64,000 nt of DNA from Gloeobacter morelensis MG652769 (lineage in GTDB: Bacteria; Cyanobacteriota; Cyanobacteriia; Gloeobacterales; Gloeobacteraceae): assembly GCF_021018745.1 (NCBI RefSeq), contig NZ_CP063845.1, positions 1,426,001-1,490,000 of the forward strand. Reading direction: 5' to 3'. The notes beneath the pieces are model-generated. The model was not told the DNA's origin and ran no database searches. It saw nothing but the letters and a program-made list of their open reading frames with translations. Below are positions 36,329 through 44,374 of this stretch, piece by piece. The first letter of the stretch is position 1. Every line of letters starts with the position of its first letter. The position numbers and the translations under genes are program-made.

Positions 36329-36985
36329 ATGAGCGAACTTGCCAACTACGGGCCTGGTGAGATCCGGGCCGCTTACTCCGGGGACTACGGCTTTCGCACG
36401 CCTCCGCCGGATCTGCCCTCTTTGCTGCTCAACGAGCGCATCGTCTATCTCGGTACCCCGATTAACGACGTGGTGGCCGAACTATTGATTGCCCAGCTGC
36501 TCTATCTCGAGTCGGAGGACAATGCCAAACCGATCGAGATTTACATCAACAGCCCCGGCGTGGCCGGCTTCGAGACCAGCGCCTTCGCAGTCTACGACAC
36601 GATGCGCCACGTGCGCATGCCGATCAAGACCATCTGCCTGGGCCTGGCGGGGGGCTTCTCAGCGCTGCTGATGGCGGCGGGCACCAAGGGTCAGCGCATG
36701 AGCCTGCCCAATTCGCGCATTATTCTTTACCAACCCTACGGCGGTGCGCGCGGCCAGGCCACCGACATCAACATCCGCGCCCAGGAACTGCTCACCACCA
36801 AGCGCACCCTCAACCAGCTGCTGAGCATCCATACCGGCAAGACCGTCGAGCAGATCGACAAGGACACCGAGCGCCTTTTTTACATGTCCCCGCAGGAAGC
36901 CGTTTCCTACGGCCTGATCGACAAGGTGCTCGAACCCAGTGCCAACAAGCTCGCCAAGCTCAAAGCGGTCGGTGCCCCGGTCTAG
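36329..36985 (+). CDS. clpR: ClpR, inactive ClpP paralogue
   Basis: About 218 residues with the whole ClpP fold (EIYINSPGVAGFETSAFAVYDTM, GYGARGQATDIN-like GGARGQATDI). The catalytic residues are missing: where ClpP has AASMG this protein has AGGFS, losing the Ser, and where ClpP has SRIMIHQP it has SRIILYQP, losing the His. That is the definition of ClpR, which forms mixed rings with active ClpP in cyanobacteria and plastids. The active clpP starts 27 bases downstream and is surely co-transcribed. Confidence 0.93.
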   Translation: MSELANYGPGEIRAAYSGDYGFRTPPPDLPSLLLNERIVYLGTPINDVVAELLIAQLLYLESEDNAKPIEIYINSPGVAGFETSAFAVYDTMRHVRMPIKTICLGLAGGFSALLMAAGTKGQRMSLPNSRIILYQPYGGARGQATDINIRAQELLTTKRTLNQLLSIHTGKTVEQIDKDTERLFYMSPQEAVSYGLIDKVLEPSANKLAKLKAVGAPV

Positions 36986-37012
36986 TTGAAGCCACCTCAA
37001 AGGAGATTTGCC

Positions 37013-37606
37013 ATGCCCATCGGTATTCCCAAAGTTCCCTACCGCCTGCCGGGTGGCCAGAGCCAGTGGATCGACATCTTTAACCGCCTGGCCCTCGATC
37101 GGATCATCTTTTTGGGCCGCGAGGTCGACGATGAAATCGCCAACGCGATCATCGCCTCGATGCTCTACCTCGACTCCGAAGACCCCGAAAAGGACATCTT
37201 CCTCTACATCAACAGCCCCGGCGGTTCGGTGTCGGCGGGTCTTGCCATCTATGACACCATGCAGCACGTGCGCGCCGACGTGGCCACCATGTGCGTGGGT
37301 CTTGCGGCGAGCATGGGTTCGTTTTTGCTCACCGCAGGCGCCAAGGGCAAGCGCACCAGCCTGCCCCACTCGCGCATCATGATCCACCAGCCCCTGGGCG
37401 GCGCCCAGGGCCAGGCCACCGACATCGGCATCCAGGCCAAAGAGATCCTGTATACCAAAGATCGCCTCAACCAGATCCTCTCCGAACGGACCGGCCAGCC
37501 CCTCGAGCGCATCGAGCGCGACACCGATCGCGACTTTTTCATGTCCGCCGAGGATGCCAAGCAGTACGGCTTGATCGACCAGGTCGTCCAGCACCGCCCG
37601 GTCTGA
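37013..37606 (+). CDS. clpP: ATP-dependent Clp protease proteolytic subunit
   Basis: 197 residues from the ATG at 37013, with AGGAG seven bases upstream. Catalytic Ser lies in [12 protein letters not shown], His in [11 protein letters not shown], and Asp in the C-terminal ERDTDRDF region. It is the active serine peptidase subunit of the Clp barrel, partner of ClpR just upstream and of ClpC/ClpX unfoldases elsewhere. Cyanobacteria carry several clpP genes; the one linked to clpR is usually called clpP3, but I leave the number off. Confidence 0.95.
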   Translation: MPIGIPKVPYRLPGGQSQWIDIFNRLALDRIIFLGREVDDEIANAIIASMLYLDSEDPEKDIFLYINSPGGSVSAGLAIYDTMQHVRADVATMCVGLAASMGSFLLTAGAKGKRTSLPHSRIMIHQPLGGAQGQATDIGIQAKEILYTKDRLNQILSERTGQPLERIERDTDRDFFMSAEDAKQYGLIDQVVQHRPV

Positions 37607-37611
37607 ATTCT

Positions 37612-38322
37612 GTGTGGCAGTTGATTGAAGATGGGCCGTGGAGCCGCTGGCAGTGCAATTTGCTCTGCGATTGGCCCCACGGTTTTTTTACGCGCCGCGC
37701 CCAGGGGGCGCCCCCGGGCGAACTGGCCTCGGTTCTTGGCCTGGAGCCGCACAGAGCCTATCGCCTCAAACAGATCCACAGCGCCCTGGTGCACCCGGCA
37801 CCGGTAGAACCGGGCGCGTCGGGGGACGCGCTTTGGACTGGGCAGGCAGGCGAATCGGTCTGGGTAGGTAGCGCCGATTGCACGCCGATTTTGCTGGCCG
37901 ACCCGGTCTCGGGGAAAGTCGCGGCCATCCACGCCGGTTGGCGCGGCACCGCCCAAGCGATCTTGCCCCTCACGATCGAGCAGCTGCGGCAGGCGGGGGC
38001 GGATCCGGCGGACCTGCTGTGTGCGATGGGGCCGGCCATCAGCGGCCGGGCCTACCAGGTCTCAGAACCCGTCGCTTTCGAAGTGACCGCCACGGTAAAG
38101 CAGGCGGCACTGGCGTTGCTGCCGGACGCCGAGCCTGGGAAGGTGCGCCTCGATGTGCGCGAAGTTAACCGCCAGCAGGCGTTGCAAAGCGGCCTGCGGG
38201 CCGAGCGCATTGCCATCTGTGCAGCTTGCACGTTCGGCTTACCCGATTGGCTGCACTCCTACCGGCGCGAAGGGGGGGGCAAAATTCAATTCTCAGGCAT
38301 CGGCCCGGGGCCTGCGGTCTAA
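37612..38322 (+). CDS. pgeF: Peptidoglycan editing factor PgeF (YfiH/LACC1 family)
   Basis: About 236 residues from a GTG at 37612, five bases after clpP. The family motifs are the His in LKQIHSALVH, Cys in SADCTPILLADP and His in AAIHAGWRGT, three metal or catalytic ligands. The usual CYEV-type segment reads GRAYQVSEPV, so one conserved Cys is replaced. The family is a multicopper-like oxidase fold acting as a purine nucleosidase or as an enzyme that corrects L-Ser misincorporated in peptidoglycan. Its 3' end overlaps the convergent comF by 30 bases. Confidence 0.87.
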   Translation: MWQLIEDGPWSRWQCNLLCDWPHGFFTRRAQGAPPGELASVLGLEPHRAYRLKQIHSALVHPAPVEPGASGDALWTGQAGESVWVGSADCTPILLADPVSGKVAAIHAGWRGTAQAILPLTIEQLRQAGADPADLLCAMGPAISGRAYQVSEPVAFEVTATVKQAALALLPDAEPGKVRLDVREVNRQQALQSGLRAERIAICAACTFGLPDWLHSYRREGGGKIQFSGIGPGPAV

Positions 38323-38946
38323 CGCCGGCCGGGCGATGACTGCAGCCTCGACCGCGCCGCTGCCTGCTTTGAGCAGCGCGGCGGCGCAGCGCGCCAAGGT
38401 TGAGCCGGTGGTGCAGATGTCGTCGACCAGCAAGACCGGTCGTACCGCAGGTGCAGTACCGACAGCAAAAGCCTGCTCCAGTGCTCGGGCACGCCGCTCG
38501 GGGTCGAGGCCGTGCAGCGCCGGGGTGGCGACAATCCGCCGCAGCCCGTGGGGCCGATAGACAAACCCGGTGCGCTGGCAAAAGGCGCGGGCAATGCGAT
38601 CCGCCTGGTTGTAGCCGCGCTGGGCCTGCCGGCTCGGGTGCAGGGGCACAGCCACCACCTGAAAGGCGAGCGGCGGCTTGTCTTGATTCAACCACCAGCG
38701 CCCAAGGCGCTCTCCTAACCAATCGCCTAACTCCGGCCGCTGTTTGTACTTGAGCACTTCCAGGGCGCGTCGAAGCGCACCGGCGTAGCTTCCCCAGACA
38801 TGAACCCGTACAGAAGCGCAGATTTCCACCGGCGACTGCGGATGGCGGCGGCACTGCTCGATGGCCGCAGCGCAACCGGCGCACAGGTAAGTGCTGGCAC
38901 GCCGGTCGCACAGAGGGCATCGATGAGAAAACAACCAAAGTTTCAC
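38293..38946 (-). CDS. comF: ComF-family phosphoribosyltransferase-like protein
   Basis: About 217 residues. An N-terminal zinc finger has Cys10, Cys13, Cys22 and Cys25, followed by the ComF linker VVAVPLHPSRQAQRGYNQ and the PRPP-binding loop VLLVDDICTTGST. ComF proteins support natural transformation, with a cytosolic role in DNA processing. It is convergent with pgeF and the two genes share 30 bases. No other competence gene is visible nearby. Confidence 0.9.
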   Translation of the reverse strand: MKLWLFSHRCPLCDRRASTYLCAGCAAAIEQCRRHPQSPVEICASVRVHVWGSYAGALRRALEVLKYKQRPELGDWLGERLGRWWLNQDKPPLAFQVVAVPLHPSRQAQRGYNQADRIARAFCQRTGFVYRPHGLRRIVATPALHGLDPERRARALEQAFAVGTAPAVRPVLLVDDICTTGSTLARCAAALLKAGSGAVEAAVIARPALDRRPRADA

Positions 38947-39111
38947 AACCAGAGAGCGCAGCTGCCCACGTACTGTAGCGGCTCGATCTTCGATGGTTCC
39001 CGTAAGCCGACCCGCCGCGCGAAAATTCTCACCACACAGATCTAACCCAATGGCGACGATTCCCTAGCAGAAGCAAGCTAGCCTGAATTTGTGGGGACAA
39101 AGTTGATGAAG

Positions 39112-39185
39112 GGCGGACGATGGGACTTGAACCCACGAATGGAGGATCCACAATCCTCTGCCTTAACCTCTTGGCTACGCCCGCC
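39112..39185 (-). tRNA. tRNA-His (GTG anticodon)
   Basis: On the minus strand the sequence folds into a full cloverleaf. The acceptor GCGGGCG pairs with CGTCCGC (one G-U), the anticodon stem is GAGGA/TCCTC around TTGTGGA with anticodon GTG, and the T arm is GTGGG-TTCAAGT-CCCAT. An extra G at -1 opposite the discriminator C is the identity mark of tRNA-His. CCA is not encoded. Confidence 0.95.
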
Positions 39186-39336
39186 GCGGTCGGCCCATTT
39201 CTTATGCTACCACTGCTCTCCCCCACTGCCGCAAGGGTCGCATTACCGGATTTAACTGTCTAGTGAATAGGTGACGAAGTCGGTGTATAATGCTATATTA
39301 GAAGATTGCAGGATGTGTAGTGCAGAGCGGGCGTGG

Positions 39337-39855
39337 TCAGCCGTTGGCCGTTTCCAAAGTGTCCTTCAAGACCAGGATTTCGTCACGGTGAGCCTGGATG
39401 ACCAATTTTGCGCCCTGGGAGGTAGCGACGATTCGGGCAACCACTTGTTCGGGACGTCGGGCTTTTCTCCAGTAGAAAAGCCCCGCCAGGGGACTCAGCA
39501 AGGGCAACAGGGCAAAGGCCCATTCCCCTGCCGGCAGCAAAATGGCAAGCACCAGCGCCAAGCAGATCAGACCCAAAAGTGCAAGGAGCGTCAGAAATAT
39601 GGCCAGGAAACGGCTTGGGGCGACCACGCCCGAGAAGACCAGACGGCGCCCCTGCTCCTCGACCAGGCGGTAGGACCGACCTTCGAGGTAAGCGCGCAGC
39701 GAGTGAGCAAGTTGCTGCGGCTGGGAACTGAAGTCCAATTCCGCTTCTTCGGTGCGGTCTTTGACCGAGGCGCGCAGGAAAAAGAACAGTCCCACCAGCA
39801 GCAGCAGCGTCAGCACAAGGGTCGAGAGGATAGTTACCTGCTGCATGGCCACCAT
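39337..39855 (-). CDS. CCB2/CCB4-type cofactor assembly protein
   Basis: About 172 residues. A first membrane segment (STLVLTLLLLVGLFFFLRAS) is followed by VKDRTEEAEL and a soluble part (LRAYLEGRSYRLVEE). Two further membrane helices lie around APSRFLAIFLTLLALLGLICLALVLAILLP-like residues 80-130. This is the 'cofactor assembly of complex C subunit B' family, needed to attach the extra haem c to cytochrome b6 in the b6f complex. An ATG at 39846 is an alternative start. Family known; role here inferred. Confidence 0.82.
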   Translation of the reverse strand: MVAMQQVTILSTLVLTLLLLVGLFFFLRASVKDRTEEAELDFSSQPQQLAHSLRAYLEGRSYRLVEEQGRRLVFSGVVAPSRFLAIFLTLLALLGLICLALVLAILLPAGEWAFALLPLLSPLAGLFYWRKARRPEQVVARIVATSQGAKLVIQAHRDEILVLKDTLETANG

Positions 39856-39932
39856 TATCGCCCTGGAAAAACCGTTTTGCCCAGTCGTGCGCTTGTTTAG
39901 ACAAGGTCTTTTCTTAGACTTGGTGTTGGGGG

Positions 39933-39938
39933 TATAAT
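39933..39938 (+). promoter_or_regulatory. Candidate -10 box upstream of the sigma factor gene
   Basis: A perfect TATAAT stands at 39933-39938. No good -35 box is found at the usual distance, although TTAGAC occurs twice just upstream. If used, the message would have a leader of more than 200 bases before the sigma gene start at 40167. The leader contains the 12-base palindrome GAGCGATCGCTC (40076-40087), which includes a HIP1-type octamer. Confidence 0.4.
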
Positions 39939-40166
39939 AAAGCTTGAGAGGTCAAAGAGCAATTGAACTTAAGCACCTGCACTCAAGATAGAGATTTTTG
40001 GCCGGTCCCCCCGGCCTCCGGTTGGGGAACGCAAAGCAGGAACACGGCGGGCCGCTTCGATGGTCTAAACAGGCAGAGCGATCGCTCCCACGGGTGTGCA
40101 CCGAACCGCTTCCAGTTTCCCCGATTTGTTGTCAAGGCAATCACGTTACCGAAGGTTGAACGAAAA

Positions 40167-41255
40167 ATGCACATTGTCGATATCGATAGAATGGCGACCC
40201 CGGACGACCTGGAGGGGGGTCTGGACCCGGTGCTTGATCCCCAGGCGCTCGAGGCCTTTGTGCAGGTGGATATCACCGACGAACGTCCGGTTCGCCCGGG
40301 CAGCTCCACGGATCTGGTGCGCGTTTACCTGCAGGAGATCGGCCGCGTGCCGCTGTTGGGGCGCGACGAAGAAGTCGAACTGGCCCAGCAGGTCCAGAAG
40401 CTCATGAAGCTCATGGCCCTCAAGGAGTCGCTCCAAGCTTCCTTGGGCAGCGACTATAGCGACGAGCAGTGGGCTGAGGCGGTCAAGGTCGGCCTGTTCG
40501 AACTCAAGCGACAGGTGCTGGCCGGCAGCCGGGCCAAAAAGAAGATGATCGAGGCCAACTTGCGCCTGGTGGTCTCGGTGGCCAAAAAGTACCAGAACCG
40601 CGGTTTAGAGCTTTTGGATCTGGTGCAGGAGGGCACGCTGGGCCTGGAGCGGGCGGTCGAGAAATTCGACCCGACCAAGGGTTACCGCTTCTCGACCTAC
40701 GCCTACTGGTGGATTCGCCAGGGGATCACCCGCGCCATCGCCACCCAGTCGCGCACCATTCGCCTGCCGGTGCACATCACCGAAAAGCTCAACCGCATCA
40801 AGAAGACCCAGCGCAAGCTCTCGCAGAACCTGGGCCGCACGCCGACCATCTCCGAAATTGCCGAAGAACTGGAAATGGAACCGGCCCACGTGCGCGAACT
40901 GATGAGCCGCGTGCCCCGCTCGGTCTCGCTGGAGACCCGTGTGGGTAAGGACAAGGACACCGAACTGGGCGAGTTGCTCGAAGCGGAGGAGGTCTCCCCC
41001 GAGGAGAGCGCCGTCCAGGAGTCGCTGCGCCGCGACGTCAAAGAGTTGCTCGACGATCTGACCCTGCGCGAGCGCGATGTGATTACGATGCGCTACGGGC
41101 TGTTGGACGGCCGCACCTACTCGCTCTCTGAGATTGGCCGGGCGCTGGATCTCTCTCGCGAGCGCGTGCGCCAGATCGAATCGAAGGCGCTGCAGAAATT
41201 GCGCCAGCCGCGCCGGCGCGCCAAGGTGCGCGATTATCTGGAACTGATGGAATAA
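40167..41255 (+). CDS. RNA polymerase sigma factor, RpoD-like (group 1/2)
   Basis: About 362 residues from the ATG at 40167 (a second at 40191 is possible). Region 1.2 is VRVYLQEIGRVPLL, region 2 holds NLRLVVSVAKKY, GLELLDLVQEG and FSTYAYWWIRQGITRAI, region 3 follows LPVHITEKLNRIK, and region 4 ends with YSLSEIGRALDLSRERVRQIESKALQKLR. The short N terminus without a lysine/glutamate-rich region 1.1 fits the group 2 sigma factors that cyanobacteria use for stress or nutrient changes. A terminator follows at 41283. Confidence 0.93.
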   Translation: MHIVDIDRMATPDDLEGGLDPVLDPQALEAFVQVDITDERPVRPGSSTDLVRVYLQEIGRVPLLGRDEEVELAQQVQKLMKLMALKESLQASLGSDYSDEQWAEAVKVGLFELKRQVLAGSRAKKKMIEANLRLVVSVAKKYQNRGLELLDLVQEGTLGLERAVEKFDPTKGYRFSTYAYWWIRQGITRAIATQSRTIRLPVHITEKLNRIKKTQRKLSQNLGRTPTISEIAEELEMEPAHVRELMSRVPRSVSLETRVGKDKDTELGELLEAEEVSPEESAVQESLRRDVKELLDDLTLRERDVITMRYGLLDGRTYSLSEIGRALDLSRERVRQIESKALQKLRQPRRRAKVRDYLELME

Positions 41256-41282
41256 GCCCTGCGCTTCGGGGTGTTACATTGA

Positions 41283-41311
41283 GGGCCGTCCCGTTGGGCG
41301 GCCCTATTTTT
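41283..41311 (+). terminator. Rho-independent terminator after the sigma gene
   Basis: GGGCCG at 41283-41288 pairs with CGGCCC at 41299-41304 across a ten-base loop, then TATTTTT. It is a good intrinsic terminator 27 bases after the sigma stop codon. The start codon of the next gene lies immediately beyond it. Confidence 0.85.
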
Positions 41312-41956
41312 ATGCTCAAAAGCGACACCCTCGAAGCACCCTCCGGTGCACCGCAGGCCACCGTATTCATGCTGCACGGCCGGGGAGCCGATCGCACCGA
41401 CCTGGTGCCCCTCGCCGAAGCCCTGGAACTCTCAGAGGTGCGCTACTGCTTCGCGAACGCCCCGTTTGCCGTCGAAGGTTATGGCCCCGGCAGCCAATGG
41501 TACGCCTTTGGTCCTAAGCACGCCGAGGGGGTGGCCCAGAGCGCCGGGTTGCTCAAAGCGCTGGTCGCGCGGGAGCGGGAAAGCTGGCCGCAGTTACCCT
41601 ACGCGCTCATGGGCTTTTCGCAGGGGGCAGTGATGGCCCTGGGTGCCGGGCTCCTTTTCGAGCCGCCGCCTGCTGCCATCGTCGCCCTGAGTGGGTATCT
41701 ATTCGAGCCGGAGGCGCTCTGGGCCAAGCGTCCCCAGAATCTCGCCCCGCCAGCCATCCTCATCGTCCACGGCACTCAAGATCCGATCATCCCGGTGCGT
41801 GCCGGTCAGGCCGCCGCTGCCGCCCTGGCCGGTCAAGGTTTCCCGGTGCAGTACCACGAATTTGCCATGGGACATCAGATCAACCAGGTCGAAATCGAGC
41901 TTGTGCGGGACTTTTTGCAGCACACCCTCGGTCTGAGGGCGGGTAAAATTCAGTAA
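41312..41956 (+). CDS. Phospholipase/carboxylesterase-type hydrolase
   Basis: 214 residues from the ATG at 41312. The alpha/beta hydrolase triad is Ser103 in GFSQGA, Asp157 in HGTQDPIIPV, and His188 in MGHQI. The oxyanion turn is MLHGRGADRTD. The size and motifs are those of the carboxylesterase/lysophospholipase II family, which cleaves small esters or lysophospholipids in the cytosol. The start is directly after a terminator T-run with no clear ribosome site; an upstream TTG (41279) lies within the hairpin and is less likely. The next gene is 20 bases downstream. Confidence 0.86.
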   Translation: MLKSDTLEAPSGAPQATVFMLHGRGADRTDLVPLAEALELSEVRYCFANAPFAVEGYGPGSQWYAFGPKHAEGVAQSAGLLKALVARERESWPQLPYALMGFSQGAVMALGAGLLFEPPPAAIVALSGYLFEPEALWAKRPQNLAPPAILIVHGTQDPIIPVRAGQAAAAALAGQGFPVQYHEFAMGHQINQVEIELVRDFLQHTLGLRAGKIQ

Positions 41957-41976
41957 ACCATGGCTGAAGGCAACCG

Positions 41977-43299
41977 ATGCTTCAACCTTCGTTGTGGATT
42001 TGCGCCCTACTTTTTCTGTTGGCCGCACCACTGTTTGCCCAGAAGGTGCCGACCGATCCAACGGCCCTGGCAAGCAGGCTTATCGAACAACTGGCGAAGG
42101 AGGATTTCACCGGGGCTAGCGAGCGCTTTAACGACCGGCTCAAGGTGGCCCTGCCCCCCGACAAGCTCGCCACCGCCTGGAAGCTCATCACCGAGCAGGC
42201 CGGTCCATTCAAGAAAATCCTGAAGACGCGCACCGAAAAAGACCGGCAGTACGACGTCGTGATCATCACTTGCGCCTTTGAGAAGGCCAATCTTGACGCC
42301 AAAGTCGCCTACGACGCCCAGCAAAAGGTGGCAGGTCTGTTGTTCTCTCCAGCCGTGTCCTCGGACTTGCCGACCTACGTCCGCCCCGCCTCCTACCGCG
42401 AGGAGGATGTGCAACTTCCCGGCGGCCTGCCCGGCACGCTGGCTGTCCCCATAGAGGCGAAGGCGCCCCTGCCCGCCGTGGTGCTGCTGCACGGCTCCGG
42501 CCCTGGAGATCGTGACCAGACCCTCGGTCCCAACAAACCGTTTCGCGATATCGCCCTGGGCCTCGCTTCGCGGGGGATCGCTTCGCTGCGCTACGACAAG
42601 CGCACCCGCGTTCGCCCGGAGCAATTTCAAAACGCGACTTATACCGTCCGCGAGGAGATACTGGACGACGCCCGTTCCGCCCTTACCCTGCTGCGAGTCC
42701 GACCGGAAGTGGATCGCCGTCGCCTTTTTGTGCTCGGCCACAGCCTGGGCGGCATGCTGCTACCCAGGTTGGCCCGCGAAGAGTCGGAGGTGGCCGGGCT
42801 TATCGTCCTGGCCGCTCCGGCCCGCCCCTTCGCAGACGTTCTGACCGACCAGCTCGATTACCTGAGCGCCGTATCTACGAGCGAGGTAGAAAAAGCGCAG
42901 TTGGCCGCGCTGAAACAGCAGGCCGAGCGTCTGAGAGATCCGGGACTTTCAGAGGCCACACCCGCCGCGCAACTACCCTCCGGGGTGCCCGCCTCCTATT
43001 GGTTGGATTTGCGCCCCTACGACCCGCCCGCTACCGCGCGCACTCTGCAAACTCCGATGCTCATCCTCCAGGGCGAACGCGATTACCAGGTGACACGCAC
43101 CGATTTCGAGCTTTGGAAACGGGTTCTAGCGGGGCGGTCGAACGTCAAGTTCAACCTTTACGCGCAGCTCAACCACCTGTTTATGGCGGGCGAGGGCCAG
43201 ATTTTGCCCTCGGAGTACCTGACGAGCAGCCACGTCGCGCAGGTTGTCATCGATGACCTGGCTAAGTGGATCACAAGCTCGGCCGGCAAACGCCCTTAA
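41977..43299 (+). CDS. Secreted alpha/beta hydrolase with DUF3887-like N-terminal domain
   Basis: About 440 residues. A signal peptide (LWICALLFLLAAPLFAQ) leads a ~110-residue domain (ALASRLIEQLAKEDFTGASERF) of the DUF3887 sort. Then comes a hydrolase core with LLHGSGPGDRDQTLGPNKPF, the nucleophile elbow LGHSLGGM, Asp in LQGERDYQVT and His in LNHLFM. It probably acts in the periplasm on an unknown ester or peptide. It lies 20 bases after the carboxylesterase gene and ends just before a convergent gene. Confidence 0.86.
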   Translation: MLQPSLWICALLFLLAAPLFAQKVPTDPTALASRLIEQLAKEDFTGASERFNDRLKVALPPDKLATAWKLITEQAGPFKKILKTRTEKDRQYDVVIITCAFEKANLDAKVAYDAQQKVAGLLFSPAVSSDLPTYVRPASYREEDVQLPGGLPGTLAVPIEAKAPLPAVVLLHGSGPGDRDQTLGPNKPFRDIALGLASRGIASLRYDKRTRVRPEQFQNATYTVREEILDDARSALTLLRVRPEVDRRRLFVLGHSLGGMLLPRLAREESEVAGLIVLAAPARPFADVLTDQLDYLSAVSTSEVEKAQLAALKQQAERLRDPGLSEATPAAQLPSGVPASYWLDLRPYDPPATARTLQTPMLILQGERDYQVTRTDFELWKRVLAGRSNVKFNLYAQLNHLFMAGEGQILPSEYLTSSHVAQVVIDDLAKWITSSAGKRP

Positions 43300-43329
43300 A
43301 CATCGGCTTCGTTGGTCTTTAACCGCTGC

Positions 43330-44202
43330 TCACGGTCCTGGCCAGTACAGCTGGACCACACCGGTCATGTTCTCTTCGCCGTATCCCTGACCCATCGCTT
43401 CGCCAAATACGCTTCGGGCGGCTTGGGCTAGCGGCGCGCGCGTCCCGTGCTCTGCAGCCATTTCCTGCAAGTAACCGAGATCTTTCTCCATCAGCGCGCT
43501 TGGAAATAAGGGCGCGTAATTGCGCGCTGCCATCGCGCTTGCGGCACCTCTGGCCGCAGGGCTGCAAACGGAGGTCGCGCCAATCATTTCGACAGCGCGC
43601 GCCTCGTCGATCCCATAGCGGCGCAGCAGTGCGATCAGTTCGCCCATGACCGCCACCTGTACTCCCAGCAGGGCGTTGATTGCCAGCTTGACGGCTGCCC
43701 CGCTGCCAAGCGGTCCGGCGTGGTGGACTGTCCCACCCATCACCTTCAGGATCGGTTCCGCCTTCGCAACCCTACCGGTGTCGCCGCCGACAAGATAAAT
43801 CAGTTGTGCCGCCTCCGCCTGCGGCCGGGAGCCCGACACCGGGGCGTCCAGCAAGGCCTTCCCAGCCGCCTGGAAGTGCCCGGCAAGCTCCTGTACCCAA
43901 GCGACGCTCAGCGTCGAGCTTTCGATAGCGACGGCCCTACCGGGCAGGCTCGCAAGGGCGCCAGTCTCGGAGTCGAGCCAGACGGAGTGCGAGGCTGCAT
44001 CGTCGCGGACCATGCAAACGGCAAAATCGACTTCCTCCACGGCTGCCCGCGGTGTTTGGGCGGCTTTTGCTCCCGCTTCCACCAAGGGAGAGGTTTTGTC
44101 CGCAGTCCGGTTCCAGACTGTGACTTGATAGTCTGCTCTCAGCAGCGCCGCGGCCATGCGCGAGCCCATCGCACCCATTCCCAAAACGGCGACTTTTGAC
44201 AT
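43330..44202 (-). CDS. NAD(P)-dependent 3-hydroxyisobutyrate dehydrogenase-like protein
   Basis: About 290 residues. The Rossmann motif is VLGMGAMGSRMA, the substrate loop is DAPVSGSRPQAEAAQL, and the catalytic Lys lies in AAVKLAINALLG. These are the marks of the beta-hydroxyacid dehydrogenase family (3-hydroxyisobutyrate, tartronate semialdehyde or glyoxylate/succinic semialdehyde reductases). The substrate is not clear from sequence. It is convergent with the secreted hydrolase; its upstream region is bordered by an insertion sequence. Confidence 0.86.
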   Translation of the reverse strand: MSKVAVLGMGAMGSRMAAALLRADYQVTVWNRTADKTSPLVEAGAKAAQTPRAAVEEVDFAVCMVRDDAASHSVWLDSETGALASLPGRAVAIESSTLSVAWVQELAGHFQAAGKALLDAPVSGSRPQAEAAQLIYLVGGDTGRVAKAEPILKVMGGTVHHAGPLGSGAAVKLAINALLGVQVAVMGELIALLRRYGIDEARAVEMIGATSVCSPAARGAASAMAARNYAPLFPSALMEKDLGYLQEMAAEHGTRAPLAQAARSVFGEAMGQGYGEENMTGVVQLYWPGP

Positions 44203-44279
44203 GTACTTGCTCTGATTGCTTCTGGAAGCTATCCCACTGTTGTGCAGATAAGCAAATAAAATCTACAAATAGTGGTATT

Positions 44280-44304
44280 TTTACGGAAACTATTTCGCCG
44301 TAAA
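44280..44304. promoter_or_regulatory. Inverted repeat upstream of the dehydrogenase gene
   Basis: TTTACGG (44280-44286) and CCGTAAA (44298-44304) form a perfect seven-base inverted repeat with an 11-base spacer, about 80 bases upstream of the dehydrogenase start. It could be an operator. Nothing here identifies a regulator. Confidence 0.35.
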
Positions 44305-44374
44305 GTGTACTTGTGCTTGGCTGCCTTGTACTGAGAGCACTTTACCCTTCCAATTAACTCAAGCTCTCTTCAAA

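Noticed and set aside
36659-37594. 311-codon minus-strand frame opposite clpR and clpP
   Set aside because: It is a shadow of two well-supported protease genes.
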